DNA from: Piromyces finnis
Taxonomy: Eukaryota; Neocallimastigomycota; Neocallimastigomycetes; Neocallimastigales; Neocallimastigaceae
DNA length: 64,000 nt
Assembly: GCA_002104945.1 (NCBI GenBank)
Contig: MCFH01000074.1
Location: 62,001-126,000 of the forward strand
Direction: 5' to 3'
Part shown: in pieces, positions 22,663 through 34,436 of the stretch
Layout: each line of letters starts with the position of its first letter
How positions within the stretch are numbered: position 1 is the stretch's first letter
Made by a program: the position numbers and the translations under genes
The notes under the pieces: model-generated
Seen by the model: the letters and a program-made list of their open reading frames with translations, nothing else
Told to the model about the DNA's origin: nothing
Database searches by the model: none

Positions 22663-23325
22663 TGTAAAATAATAAATTTAAAACAAATTATTATTTTTAC
22701 AATAAAACACAAAAAATATAAAAAAATTAAACACTAAAATTAATAAATAAAAATTTCAATTAATATTTCTTCTTAAAGGTTATTAACTAGATAAGAGTCA
22801 ATAACAACTACGTTTATTTAAAATTTGGAAAAAATACATGTATTTATATGTTTTTTCATTTACATTCATTATATATATTTGTAACGAAATATTATAATAA
22901 TAAACACACTAAAATATGTAACTAATATTTTTTTTAATTATTTTTTATTTATTAAATTTATTATTATAATACAACTAACTTACTAGGTCAGTGTATTATC
23001 AAACTAAAGACAAAACAAAAAAAACTAATTTTATTATTTATTAATAAAAACACTAAAGAGCTATCTTATTTTTCGTATTCTCTTTTATACATGAAAAATA
23101 ATTTTTTAATACAATTTAATAAGTGAACTAATTAATGATTGGTTATAAAAAAATATAATAATAATAATTTCTTTCATTAATCTAACCCTTATCACTAGAT
23201 ATACTTCGTTACAATATTTTTCACTCAATTATACATATATTTAATATAAAATAAACAAAACTAATTTAATACAAATTTAAATAAAGAATAAAATAATAAA
23301 ACTAAACTAAAACAAATTAAATACA
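22663..23325 (-). repeat. LTR family B, split by LTR family G
   Basis: It starts TGTAAAATAATAAATT and matches 18180-18490. It resumes after 23213 and is cut off near 23325, before its hairpin end. Confidence 0.8.
22880..23213 (+). repeat. Solo LTR of a distinct family (G) with TSD ATATT
   Basis: 334 bp with ends TGTAACGAA...TTCGTTACA (9-bp inverted termini) and perfect ATATT repeats at 22875-22879 and 23214-23218. The sequence is unlike the other LTR families here. Orientation is uncertain; + is assumed. Confidence 0.9.
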
Positions 23326-23447
23326 TTAATTAATTAATATATATTAATGTATTTTATTTATAAAAATAACCAAAAAGTTAATAAAACATAATTAAAATTG
23401 TGAAGTTGATCATAATTATTGAAGTTGGTGTTTAATAATATTTAACA

Positions 23448-23461
23448 GATTAAGAGTCTCA
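23448..23461 (+). promoter_or_regulatory. Copia primer binding site, tRNA-Lys(CUU) anticodon-arm complement
   Basis: GATTAAGAGTCTCA follows an LTR end (TTTAACA) on the + strand. It is the same 14 nt as in the two minus-strand copies. Confidence 0.75.
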
Positions 23462-23638
23462 GTAAGATTCTCAATGTTGCAACTAAGTAATAAGTAAATA
23501 CTGAATACAACACAATACAACCTAACTGAAAAAAAGTTTAAAAAAAAGTAATTTCAAGATTTCAAAAATTGAAATTTTAAATTTTAAAGTTTTAAAAAAA
23601 AAATAAATTCAAAATAAAGAAAAAAAACATAATTTAAA

Positions 23639-23900
23639 ATGGACAACAAAAATTTCATTAACACCAAAGAAGAGCTTACTGGTGTTAACTGCAAGATATG
23701 GGCAGAAGACATGAAGATAATTTTAAAGGCCCAACCAGTACATCAGCTCCGAAAAACTAAAGAAAATAAAGAAGTCTGAAATAAAAGAAGCTGACCTAAA
23801 ATATCACGTACAAGTGGAAGAAAATCCACTCATGTATTACAGCAGTGACAATGTGACTAAAGATATGACCTCAGAAGATACATAAACCAGATTATTTCTC
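23639..23900 (+). pseudogene. Ty1/copia gag N-terminal relic
   Basis: It begins MDNKNFINTKEELTGVNCKI and continues WAEDMKIILKAQP. A one-base shift near 23750 leads to a stop. The rest is degenerate Lys/Glu-rich Gag sequence. It lies about 180 bp downstream of the primer binding site at 23448, as expected for a copia leader. Confidence 0.75.
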
Positions 23901-23956
23901 AGTCACTATAAATGATAAGTTTAGGTTAAAACCTAAACTTATCATTTATAGTGACT
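23901..23956. repeat. Perfect palindrome, 27-bp arms
   Basis: Arms 23901-23927 and 23930-23956 are exact reverse complements with a 2-base centre. The inner 16 bases on each side match the end of the copia LTR at 26331 (GATAAGTTTAGGTTTT). Confidence 0.95.
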
Positions 23957-24086
23957 TTAATATAACTTTTAAAAAATTAACATAATTATAGAGGTTAGAA
24001 CAATAATTTAGCATTATTGATAAATATATTGTTATATCTTTTTAAAAAGCACTATACTCTTTCCATATTATTAAAAATTAATAAAC

Positions 24087-25496
24087 ATGGCTGTTATGTT
24101 AAAAGAAAAAATAGATGAATTAATAGAATTCATTAAATGTTGTATTGATAATAATACTCAAGCATTTGAAAAAAAATTAAATGAAAGTAATTATAATAAA
24201 TTTAGAATGAAATTGAACCAAGATAATAAGTTTGACGTTCTTACTTGTGCTATAGGAACTGTCGAAAAAGAAAAAGAAAATACAAAAAATATAATTTTAT
24301 GCATTATCAGGTATTTTGATTATAAAGAATTAAACTATACATTTAAAATAGATGGCGATGTTAAAATACCATTATTTGATGCAATGATAAAAGAACAATT
24401 TTTATTGGCATATTCCTTAATGAGAATGGGTGCTAATACAAATTATGTAAATAACGAAGGGGTAAATTTGATATCCTTAATTCAAAAATATTATAGAGAA
24501 AGTTGATATAGTTAAAATATTAAAATTTTTAGAAAACTTTGATAATGAAAATTTAGATAAAAATATTGAAAGTTTTATTATAATGTTGATTGAAAGCAAA
24601 AATGGAGAAATGTTAAAGCGTGTTTTAAATTATAAATTAAAAGATAAAAATTTCATTTATATCATTAAATTTTTAACTTGTTTTAAATACAGGATTCCTT
24701 TAACAAATAATCAAATTTATGAATTAAAATACGGTGAAAAAACAGATATTAATCTTACTGAAAAAATCTATAACCGTACTTTTAATTATGAAAAATTTAA
24801 TTGTGAATATAAGAATATCGACAAAAAAGTTGATTCTTACGATTACCCAACTATTAGCATATTAATAAAATATGCCAAAAGAAGTTCAAGTGAAATCATG
24901 AAAATATTATGAATAAATTGAAATTTTATAAATATATTATTGGCGATGTATCTTATACACGTCGAATTGAAAATAATTTAAATTTATTAGAATATATTAT
25001 AAAACATAATTTTGAAAATTATAACATTTCATTTATTGAAAACATATTATACTATGTAGCAAATTCATCTAAAATATGGATAATTGAAATGTTATTAAAA
25101 TTTTTAAAAATGAGTGAAAATGTTGTTAAAAATATTAGTTTTTATAACCTTTTACTTTTTTATGCCGAAAATAAAAAATATTCATTTATAGATTGTATTT
25201 TAAAATCACTTTTTTTTTCTTATAATGGCAATTATTATATAAATTATGATACTATATTATTAAAAATTATTGACAGTATGGATAAAAATCATTTACATAA
25301 TAAATATTTTGAAAATATTATTGAAACAATTGTAAATGAATATCCAGATGATACTGTCAAATTTGATTATTATAAATTCAGTATATTATAACAAATATAC
25401 TAATATTTTAAGAATGCTTATTAATGTTTTAAATAAGCAAAAAAAATTAAAAATTATTAATAATATAAATATTCAAGATTTATTAATAGTGTTATA
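24087..25496 (+). pseudogene. Ankyrin-repeat-like protein gene, broken by frameshifts
   Basis: Four consecutive reading segments belong to one protein of roughly 465 residues: 24087-24506, then one frame over to 24912, then from 24909 to 25391, then a short piece to about 25496. The most ankyrin-like part is PLFDAMIKEQFLLAYSLMRM followed by GANTNYVN. The rest is helix-rich with Leu/Ile/Lys/Asn, as in the large ankyrin families of anaerobic fungi. The joins at about 24500, 24912 and 25388 each need a one-base change. An alternative is sequencing error or a true multi-exon gene, but I see no GT-AG introns at the joins. A flanking copia gag begins at the 3' end. Confidence 0.65.
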
Positions 25497-26309
25497 ACTA
25501 TTATTATTATAGTTATTGTTATTGTAATTCATTCTGAGATTTTTGTTAGTTCTCGCATTGTATATGCAATCTTGGGTTCGGTACAAATTGGGTTTGTTGC
25601 ATATATGGCAGAAGACCTTGACCCTAACCCTTTTATTATGTTTATGTTTATATTGATTATTGTACGAATTTATTTTGGGTCCTTTCTTCAAATCGACATA
25701 ATCTAGGTCCATAAAGTCATCTCTTTGTTTAACTGGATCTTGAACCTTTTCATCTTCTATGGATTTTACAAAGTTAATCTTGTTCCTGATGTTTTCATAA
25801 TATTCATCAGGATTTGTATCTTTCTGAGGAATAAAGGAGAATTTAAGCTCTCTTGGTAGAGTTTTATACATGTACTAAGCTTTTTCAGTATCTCCTAAGT
25901 AGCAGTTTGCGTTTTCCATGTTTATGAAGATACTTCTCATGTGTGTTAACACTTTGACAGTATCTTCTATACCCTTGACCCTTTACCTTTTGAGTTCACT
26001 AATCCACTTCTCGGCGCGAAGGTTGTTGTTGTCCTCATCCAGAGCTTTCAGAATTTGTATAATTTCGAACGGATTGTCAATATTTGCAATATATTGATAG
26101 TATTTTCTATCAATTGCATTTAAGACAATGTTCGTACCAATGGCATTTTTCTTTATAAGCTCCCTATTCTCAGGTTCTGTAGCTAGAACATTTTTGCCTA
26201 GGAAGCCAACGATATCGTTTTCAATAAATACGTTGGTAATTAATTTTAACCAAATGTTAAAATCTCTACCATCATATTTAAAGATGTTGTCAGCAGCTGA
26301 GGTCTTCAT
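25473..26309 (-). pseudogene. Ty1/copia gag relic with knuckle
   Basis: The start codon at 26309 opens MKTSAADNIFKYDGRDFNIW, a copia Gag start. The frame shifts near 25985. The remaining part ends with a zinc-knuckle-like CHICNKPNLYRTQDC, in which the usual His is not in place, and an Asn-rich tail. The start codon is only 7 nt after the primer binding site, an unusually short leader that may reflect a deletion. Confidence 0.8.
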
Positions 26310-26316
26310 TTCGGAT

Positions 26317-26530
26317 TGAGACTCTTAATCTGATAAGTTTAGGTTTTAATATAACTTTATTTATTAAATAAAATTTTATTAAAGGTAATTACAAGGCTTA
26401 ATAATTTTTACATTATTATTTTATATCTTAATTTGTGGCGTTACATACTTTATATCAAGTATGTGGCTTAACTTGTATTTATTCTATTTTATATTAAATT
26501 ATTCTAAGTTATTCTAATAATAAATAAAGA
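26317..26530 (-). repeat. Copia primer binding site (26317-26330) and LTR family E
   Basis: GATTAAGAGTCTCA on the minus strand follows the LTR end ...CTTATCA. The LTR region extends to about 26530 and contains a small hairpin (ACATACTT/AAGTATGT near 26443-26464). The outer terminus is not determined. Confidence 0.65.
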
Positions 26531-26543
26531 AGTTCATAATAAG

Positions 26544-26790
26544 ATGGACTTTTCTAAAAACACTGCATTTGAAATATGGAAGCTATTAAAAAACACATAT
26601 AACAAGGGCGACCATGAAAGAAAGGCTTTCCTTCTCAAGGAATTAAATGAAATCAAATTCAGGTCAAACGATGACATTTCCATACACATCTCCAACATGG
26701 AAAACATATTTAACGAACTTGAAAGCTTAAGTGAACCCAGATCAAATGACATGACGAAAAATTTAATTTTTTCTACAAATCATTACCTAT
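26544..26790 (+). pseudogene. Ty1/copia gag middle part
   Basis: It contains the UBN2-type segment EIWKLLKNTYNKGDHERKAF and KELNEIKFRSNDDISIHI, followed by FNELESLSEP. It is cut by an LTR at 26791. The pol part of probably the same element resumes at 27628. Confidence 0.8.
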
Positions 26791-27627
26791 TGTAAAGATA
26801 TCAAACGCCTCAACTAGATATCTTTAATGTAACTTAAGCCACAAGTATTATTGTTTAAGTTACACAATTTATATTACAGAAAAAGAAAATGAGACATAAT
26901 TTATTCATTAATAATTAAAGTTTGAAACAAAATAAATTAAATTTCTCAATTTAATTTCTTAGTTTTAGTATTGTTTTTTTCATAGAAATAGATAATTAGT
27001 ATATTATTATTAAATGATTAATATATAAATAATACATGGGCACATATTCAAATTAAATAGTACTTGATTTGAATTGCCTATTTAATTTTACTAAAATAGT
27101 TATAGTTTAAATATTTTATTAATAATTAAGATTTTAGTGTAGGTTTTAAATAATAATATATTTTAAATAAAGTTATAATATAATATAAATATATTTAGGA
27201 AAACTATATATAAAAGATATTTTTCATCATTTTATCAATGTAATTGTTATTAATAAATTTCTATTATAAAAGATATTTTAAAAAAAACAATTTTTATTTT
27301 TTTTAAAATATCTTTTATATATTTGCTATTAAAAAATGCTAATTTAAAACTACGCTAGAGTTATTAAACTAATTTTAATTAAATAAAAACTTTTTAAGAT
27401 TTAATTTGAATATTTAAAATATTTAAATTTAATTATCCATTAATTTATATATTTATCCAAATTTCATTTCTAACTTTGATATTTTAAAAATAATCTTTAT
27501 TTAATTATTCCATAAAATTTATACAATAAATTTTATAAACAATTTTTTCATTAAAATATCAAAATTATTATTCAATAATTATTAATTAATTATTAAATAA
27601 TTTAAAGATATGTTTTATATCTTTACA
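26791..27627. repeat. LTR family A (+) joined to truncated LTR family B (-)
   Basis: 26791 starts TGTAAAGATATCAAACGCC, a family A start, and runs as family A to about 27310. 27318-27627 is the hairpin-side half of family B in minus orientation, ending CTTTACA at 27627. Together they split the copia relic. Confidence 0.8.
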
Positions 27628-28164
27628 AATATATGCATTAATGTTGCAAGTGGTGAATGCTTTTACTCCAAGAAAACTGGTATATTCACAGGTTATATTA
27701 ATAATATAAAATTAACCTTGTATGATGTACTCTACGTTTCTGAATTTAAAAGAAACCTAATTTCTATTGATCAACTTATCAAAACTACAAAGTTATCTTC
27801 TATAAATTAAAAAATATTAGATACGTTAGTATATTAGAAGATAACAAAAAGAAAATATGTAATATTCCATCTGGTAAATCATACTTTCCGATTAAACATG
27901 TCTACCAAAATAATTAATTTCAAACTTAATAATAAAAATTATCAACATGTTTACCATGACAAATTAGTCAAAAACATTAAAAATAACGACTTTGACTTAT
28001 GGCACAGGAGATTAGGTCATTTCAATATAGATCTTTTAAAAGATAAATTATCCAAAATAAAAATAATTGATAAATGTGAGATATGTGCTAATTCAAAACT
28101 TAAGAATAAGCCATACCATCCAAATAAACAAAAGGCTAAAAAACCTTTTGAATTAATTCATATG
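27628..28164 (+). pseudogene. Ty1/copia pol relic: protease end, pre-integrase, start of integrase
   Basis: Visible are NVASGECFYSKKTGIF and LYDVLYVSEFKRNLISIDQL (protease domain tail), then after a frameshift near 27810 the pre-integrase motif LWHRRLGHFN with CEICANSK (HHCC zinc binding), and the start of integrase (KPFELIHM). It is cut off by an LTR at 28165. It is a different copy from the 0.9-1.6 kb relic. Confidence 0.88.
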
Positions 28165-28470
28165 TGTAAAGATTATTTAAATTATTTAAATAATTAATAT
28201 TTAAATAATTTATTTAATAATCTTCAAGAGAAAAAACTAATTTCTCAATCACAAAAAAATTTTATTGTATTACGTGAACCATAGTTATTTTTCACTTAGT
28301 GTAACACATTAAATCCATAATAAATAGAGTTCAAAAATTAATGAAAATCTTTTAGAGGATTTTCAAAAAGGATTTACATTAAAATTTTTGTCATTTAATA
28401 TTGTGAAATTAAATTATTATATTTTAAGATTTTTAAGGATAGTTTTATATTGAATAGCAATATAAATAAA
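28165..28470 (+). repeat. LTR family C fragment
   Basis: It starts TGTAAAGATTATT and matches the 16212 LTR until AGCAATATAAATAAAT, where another LTR replaces it. Confidence 0.85.
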
Positions 28471-29088
28471 TATAAAAATATCGAACGCCACAGATTGATA
28501 TCTTTAATGTAACTTAAGCCACAAATGTTATTGTTTAAGTTACACGAATTATATTACAGAAAAAGAAAATGGACATTATTTATTTATTAATAATTAAAGT
28601 TTAAAACAAAATAAATTATTAATTTATTTTTAATGTTTAACAAGTAAATTAAGTTTCTCAATTCAAACCCCTAGTTTTAGAATTGTTTTTTTCATAGAAA
28701 TAGATAAATAATATATAAATAATAAATGATTAATATATCAATAATACATGGGCACATATTCAAATTGAATAGTACTTAATTTGAATTGCCAATTGTATTT
28801 TACTAAAAATAGTTATAATTTAAATATTTATTAATAATTAAGATTTTAGTGTAGATTTTAAATAATAATATATAAGAAATATATAATTATAATATAATAT
28901 AAATGTATTTAGGTAAAATATAAATAGAAGATATTTTTCATCATTTTATCAATGTAATTATTATTAATAAAATTTCTATTATAATAAAAGATATTTTTTA
29001 ATAAAACAATTTTTATTTTTTATTTTAAATTTAGTGTTATTGTAATAGAATAGATATCCTGATCTATTCTTTCTGTGTCGCCATTACA
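28471..29088 (+). repeat. LTR family A, nearly complete
   Basis: It runs from a worn hairpin end (AATATCGAACGCC...GATATCTTT) to ATTACA at 29088. It contains TGTAATTATTATTAAT, a one-base variant of the self-primer motif. It is followed directly by family B sequence. Confidence 0.85.
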
Positions 29089-29417
29089 TTAAATTAATGG
29101 ATAATTAAATTTAAATATTTTAAATATTCAAATTAAATCTTAAAAAGTTTTTATTTAATTAAAATTAGTTTAATAACTTTAGCGTAGTTTTAAATTAGCA
29201 TTTTTAATATTAAATATATAATAAATAGTATTATTAATATTTAATTAATATATAGGTAATACATGGACTGTATTCAATTTGTAGTTTACTCAAATTGAAT
29301 CAAAAGTGTATTTAACTAGTTTTAGTTTAGTTTTATTTTATTATTTAATTAAATTAGTATTAAATTAGTTTTGTTTATTTTATATTGAATATATGTATAA
29401 TTAAATAAAACTAAACT
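29089..29417 (+). repeat. LTR family B fragment
   Basis: It matches the middle of family B (GTTTTAAATTAGCATTTTTAAT, GTAATACATGGACTGTATTC) in + orientation. Both ends are missing. Confidence 0.8.
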
Positions 29418-29790
29418 AAAATTAAGAGTGAACATAGAAGATCATGGAATACTACAAACTAAGTTACAGGAATGTATAAAATAATATTAGTATAATGAAA
29501 TGAATTTATGAAGGAAAAACAACCCAAGGGGACATTAAAAAAACTTGAAGATATGGAATCTACAACTAAGGAATTACAAACCGTTTACGAAGAAATTTTA
29601 AAAATATAAAGTATTAGAAAATCAATGTCCGAATAAGGATCTAACCGCAAATTACAAGAATTATTTAATATGAAAAGGGAATTCAATAAACTAAATAATA
29701 TAGGAAATCATAATCAAGAAGATTAATACAAGCTGTAAAGTTGACACTGAAAGAATTAGGATATCTATTCTATATTATTAAGTACTTCAA
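29418..29790 (+). pseudogene. Unassigned coding relic plus short LTR A piece
   Basis: 29500-29720 reads as Lys/Glu-rich helical sequence with several stops (KGTLKKLEDMESTTKELQTV), possibly a coiled-coil Gag or ORF1 remnant. 29734-29790 is the U5 end of LTR family A in minus orientation. Confidence 0.35.
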
Positions 29791-29888
29791 TAATAATTGA
29801 AAATTATACTTTTTAATTTTTTTTTTAAAAAAATATAATGAAATTAATAAAATTTATTTCAAAACTTTTTTTAATATTTATAATTAAA

Positions 29889-30041
29889 TTACCAACACTT
29901 TCTATAATTTGGTTTACATCCCGTATCACAATATTCACTACTTGTACCACAGTAATCGTACATACTACAACATTAATTATTTTTACATATATAGATACCG
30001 TCTTGTTCACTTCCACAATTACTATTAGAAAATATAGTTGG
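29889..30041 (-). pseudogene. Chitin-binding type 1 (CBM18/hevein) domain relic
   Basis: The minus strand encodes NCGSEQDGIYICKNN, a stop, CCSMYDYCGTSSEYC and DTGCKPNYRKCW. The cysteine spacing and the CCS-x-YCG-x-YC-x-GC core are those of a hevein domain, which binds chitin through aromatic residues in the CCS...YCG segment. One in-frame TAA replaces a residue before CCS, and another stop follows at 29889-29891. It may be the last domain of a secreted or surface protein. A solo LTR is inserted directly upstream. Confidence 0.8.
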
Positions 30042-30701
30042 TGTAAAATACTAATCTTAAAACAGATTATATATTTAACAATAAAACATAATTATTAAAA
30101 TTTAAAATAACAATTACATTGATTTAACAAATAAAAATTACACATATTTATATTTTTTCATAATTATTCTAATATATTATTCTATTTAAATAAACGTATA
30201 TTTAATATAAAATAAACAAAACTAATCTAATTAAATAACAAAATAATAAAGCTAAACTAAAACTAATTCATTGTAATTTTAATTCAATTTGAGTAAACTC
30301 AAAATTGAATAAAGCCCATGTATTATCTATAAATAAATTTAATATTATTAATATTATTAATACTATTCATTATATATTTCCTATTGAAATATAAACAAAT
30401 CTATTTTTAAAACTAAGTTAAAATTATTACGCTATCTAAATTTAAATAAAAAAATATAATGTTATTAAACTATTCTAAAATTAAATAGAGTATTTAAAAA
30501 CATTTTAAATATTTAAAATATTTAAATTTATTTAAAATTCCTTTATTCCTTAAATTTAAATATTTATCTTGATTTAAATTTAACGGAATTATTATAAAAT
30601 AATTTACTATTAAATTATTCCATAAAATATATTTAAAATTTATTATTTAATATTAATTATTAATTATTAAATAATCTAAAGATATATATTATATCTTGAC
30701 A
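30042..30701 (-). repeat. Solo LTR family D with TSD GTTGG
   Basis: Perfect GTTGG repeats (30037-30041 and 30702-30706). It has the same family as 47546 and 55474. The hairpin end is at 30676-30696, and the terminal base change (TGTCAAGAT for TGTAAAGAT) shows wear. Confidence 0.93.
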
Positions 30702-31006
30702 GTTGGAGTTTGATAATTTTTGGAATTTTAGACTGTTTTAGCATAATAGATTTTGAGACCTTTTCATATTATTGAAATGTATGTGATTCTGAAAATGTAT
30801 AAAAGAAAGATAAATTTTTTCTTTAAAAAAACAGAAAATAAATAGACAATAAAAATATAATAAAGAGATAATTTAAAAAGCATAATTAAAGAGTTTTAAA
30901 GAGATTTATTTATTACTTATAAAATATATCCTTTTTTAAATCCTAGAATTTATTATTTATTAAAAGTATTCAAAAATATATTGGTCAACGCATCTTTTTT
31001 TGTAAT

Positions 31007-31398
31007 AGTAAAGTTTTATTAGAAAGTGAAATAAACTAAAGCAATGAATATAATCAAATCCATCAAAAATAGTAATTTTTATATATAATTTTGTGCTTTA
31101 TTTTTGGATTATTGTAAAATTTTATAATTTACTTTATATTTATTCTTTTACAATTAAATTTGCTTTTTCTAATGTTTGCAAAATTTACAATACTAAAAAT
31201 AAATAAATAATTTATTATAACATTACATTTATGCCTTGAATTAGCCGTTGATATTGTTTACTTCAACTAAAATAAAAAATAATCATTTAGGTTTAAAATT
31301 TAGACGTCACCTGCAGGACTCGAACCTGCGCTCCCAAAGGGAAATGGCTTAGCAGGCCACCGCGTTAACCACTCCGCCAAAGTGACTTCAAATTTCTG
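31007..31398. repeat. Duplicated block around tRNA-Ser, copy 1
   Basis: It is almost identical to 34003-34436 over the tRNA and about 250 bp on its 3' side. It begins with a module (AAAGTTTTATTAGAAAGTG...AAAGCAATGAATATAAT) that also stands alone at 33142 and 34446. Confidence 0.9.
31305..31386 (-). tRNA. tRNA-Ser (GCU)
   Basis: The 82 nt are the same as the copy at 15074-15155. A TTTT terminator lies about 8 nt after the 3' end on the minus strand. Confidence 0.97.
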
Positions 31399-34002
31399 AT
31401 TTTTTGATAAATAATAATTATAAATATATTATAAATTTGATATTAGTAGAAAATTTTATTATAAAATAATTATTAAATAATTTTATATAGTTTATTATAA
31501 AAATATAATTTACATAAAATCAAATATTTTATAAATTTATATATTTGATTGGGTTAAATTATAAAAATAATTTTTAATATAAAGAATAATAATAATTTTT
31601 AGTAGAAAATAGGAAGACTTAGATTACTAATAATAAGTTAAATTTTAATAATAGTTAATATAATTAATTAGTGAATACATAATAATATTTAAAAGACAAA
31701 AAAATAAGTTTTTATATAATAAAAATTATTGTTAAAAAGAGCGTAAGAACAATAAATAAAAGAAAATATAAAAACGAAATTAAACTTGTCTAATTTGTAA
31801 TTATTGTGTTAATAATAAATAATATTTTATAGAATAAATCTGGTGTTATTATTCTATATAAATATTATTAAAATAATAAAACTATTAAAATTATAAAATA
31901 ACTTAAAATAAATTAATAAAACTAGTAGATATTGTTAAAGCTCGTACAATAGCTGTCGAGATAAAACAATATAAGATAACAGAAGAAGTAGTTAAAAAGT
32001 TGTAATATAACTACCAATCCGTTATCATTTTTGATACGCTACTCATATAAAAACATAATAAAAACTAGCTGAATAAACACGACTTAACCCATAGTAACTT
32101 ATAATAAAAATAAATGATAATAACCCTTAAAAATGAATGAATAATAATTTTATGAAAATATAACCCTTTCTTAAATAAATAATATTCTCTTTATTATATA
32201 ATAAATTCTGAGTAAAAACGACCTAATAGTGATAGTGATAATAATAAAATAAATTATTAAATAAATAAAACGACTTAATCCAATAATGTACTAAAATAAT
32301 AAAATAATAATAAATAAATAAAAATAAATAAATAAAAATAAATAAATAAACTAAAAATAAATTGGTATACATCAAATTATTAATTCTAGTGTTTTATCCA
32401 AGTGTTCCTTAGAAATTCTTTTAAACTTATAAATTAATAAATAACTAATTGAGTAATTATTACTAAAAATGATAAATTTAAAAACCTGGAAATAGAATAA
32501 TAATAACAATTCTAAAGATAAAATACAGAGCTCTTTTATGTTTCTGTATAAAATGTGTGCTTATAATAATTGATACTTTTAATATTTTAATTTTATTTTA
32601 ATTTTATTTTAATATTATTTTAATTTTAAATTTTAATTATTTTATTTAAGGTATTATACATTTAATGATAGTCAATGATAATTTATAATCATTTTTCTAA
32701 ATTTAAACGTTTTGAAATAATAAGAAAATCAAATAAGTAATATTCTATAATATTTTATAATACTAAGACATAATTTTAATTTATTCTTTTAATTTTAATA
32801 AATAATAACAATAATAATAATAATATTTAATAGTTAAAAAATAATAATACATGTAATAAATGAAAATGTATAAAAGGAAGATAAAATTCTTCTTCATAAA
32901 AATGGGGACAATAAATAGAGAATAAAAGGACAATAAATAAATAATAAAAATATAATAAAGAGATAGATAATTTAAAAACATAATTAAAAGAGTTTATTTT
33001 TTGAGTTTAAGACATTTGTTTGTTAATTATAAAACGTATTTTCATTTCATTTTAAATTTATTGTTTCATCTAAATCTTAGAATTTATTATTTATTAAAAA
33101 TATTATATTCAAAAATATATCGGTCAACGCATCATTTTTTATAGTAAAGTTTTATTAGAAAGTGAAATAAACTAAAGCAATGAATATAATCTAATCTGTC
33201 TGTCAAGATATTAAGTAGATTTGTGTTGTATTTAATAATTTCAAAATTATGAAATGTCGAATTTCATGAATTGGGATTTTGACATTTAAAGTTAACCCCA
33301 AAAGTAACTTAAAATAAGTTATAGTTTAATTAGTTACTTTAGCAATTTTAAAATAAAATTAATCCTTAATAACTGCATATATTTTGATTATCGAAAGAAA
33401 ATAATAAACTTTAATTAATCGAGATCAAAATATAACTTTTGTTAAATTAATTGTTAAATATTCAATAATTTCTATAGTAAATTACACTTTAAAAGTAAAT
33501 AAATATAATAATTCATGTTATAAAATAATATAATTAAACACTTTTATTAAAATATTAAAAATAATTATTACTTTAATTAATTATTAAATAAACAACTTTT
33601 TATATTCTTTAACTATTAATTATTTCTTTTATTGTTATTTTTAATTACTTTTATTGTAAATAGTTATTAATCTTATTATTTTAATGTAAATAGTTTAAAT
33701 TTAAAAGAAAATATGAATACATGTAAATATTCTTATTTTAATCATCATCATTATTACTTATAAAGAAAATATTATATAATTTTATTAATCATTTTAATAA
33801 CTTTATAAAATTTTCAATATTTAATTATTAGAAAACGAATGTTTCTAGTAAAGCCATTTAGTGTTAAAATAAAACAATTTTTAATAATTTTTATAAAACA
33901 ATTAACTTATATAACTTATACATTTATATCTGAAGATATATTGATATATTATAATAGTGAAATTCAAAATTAAGATTATTATAAAAATATATCATTTTTT
34001 AG
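31399..34002. other. AT-rich spacer between duplicated blocks
   Basis: It contains one solitary copy of the repeat module (33142-33195), preceded by the same GGTCAACGCATC sequence found before copy 1 (30983, 33122). AATAAATA repeats at 32300-32350. No gene is recognised. Confidence 0.5.
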
Positions 34003-34436
34003 TAGTTAAGTTTTATTAGAAAGTGAAATAAACTAAAGCAATGAATATAATTTAATCCATCAAAAATAGTGATTTTTAAAAAAAGAAATATAAAAAAATA
34101 ATAAAAATAGTAATTTTTATATATAATTTTGTGCTTTATTTTTGGATTATTGTAAAATTTTATAATTTGCTTTATATTTATTCTTTTACAATTAAATTTG
34201 CTTTTTCTAATGTTTGCAAAATTTACAATACTATAAATAAATAAATAATTTATTATAACATTACATTTATGCCTTGAATTAGCCGTTGATATTGTTTACT
34301 TCAACTAAAATAAAAAATAATCATTTAGGTTTAAAATTTAGACGTCACCTGCAGGACTCGAACCTGCGCTCCCAAAGGGAAATGGCTTAGCAGGCCACCG
34401 CGTTAACCACTCCGCCAAAGTGACTTCAAATTTATG
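34003..34436. repeat. Duplicated block around tRNA-Ser, copy 2
   Basis: See copy 1. Differences are mostly small A/T length changes. A further partial module starts immediately after, at 34446. Confidence 0.9.
34343..34424 (-). tRNA. tRNA-Ser (GCU)
   Basis: The 82 nt are identical to 31305-31386, with the same 3' flank and terminator. Confidence 0.97.

Noticed and set aside
22518-22712. 64-codon minus frame between LTRs
   Set aside because: It extends into LTR B and has no recognisable features.
29838-30098. 86-codon plus-strand frame
   Set aside because: It is the antisense of the CBM18 relic and continues into LTR sequence.
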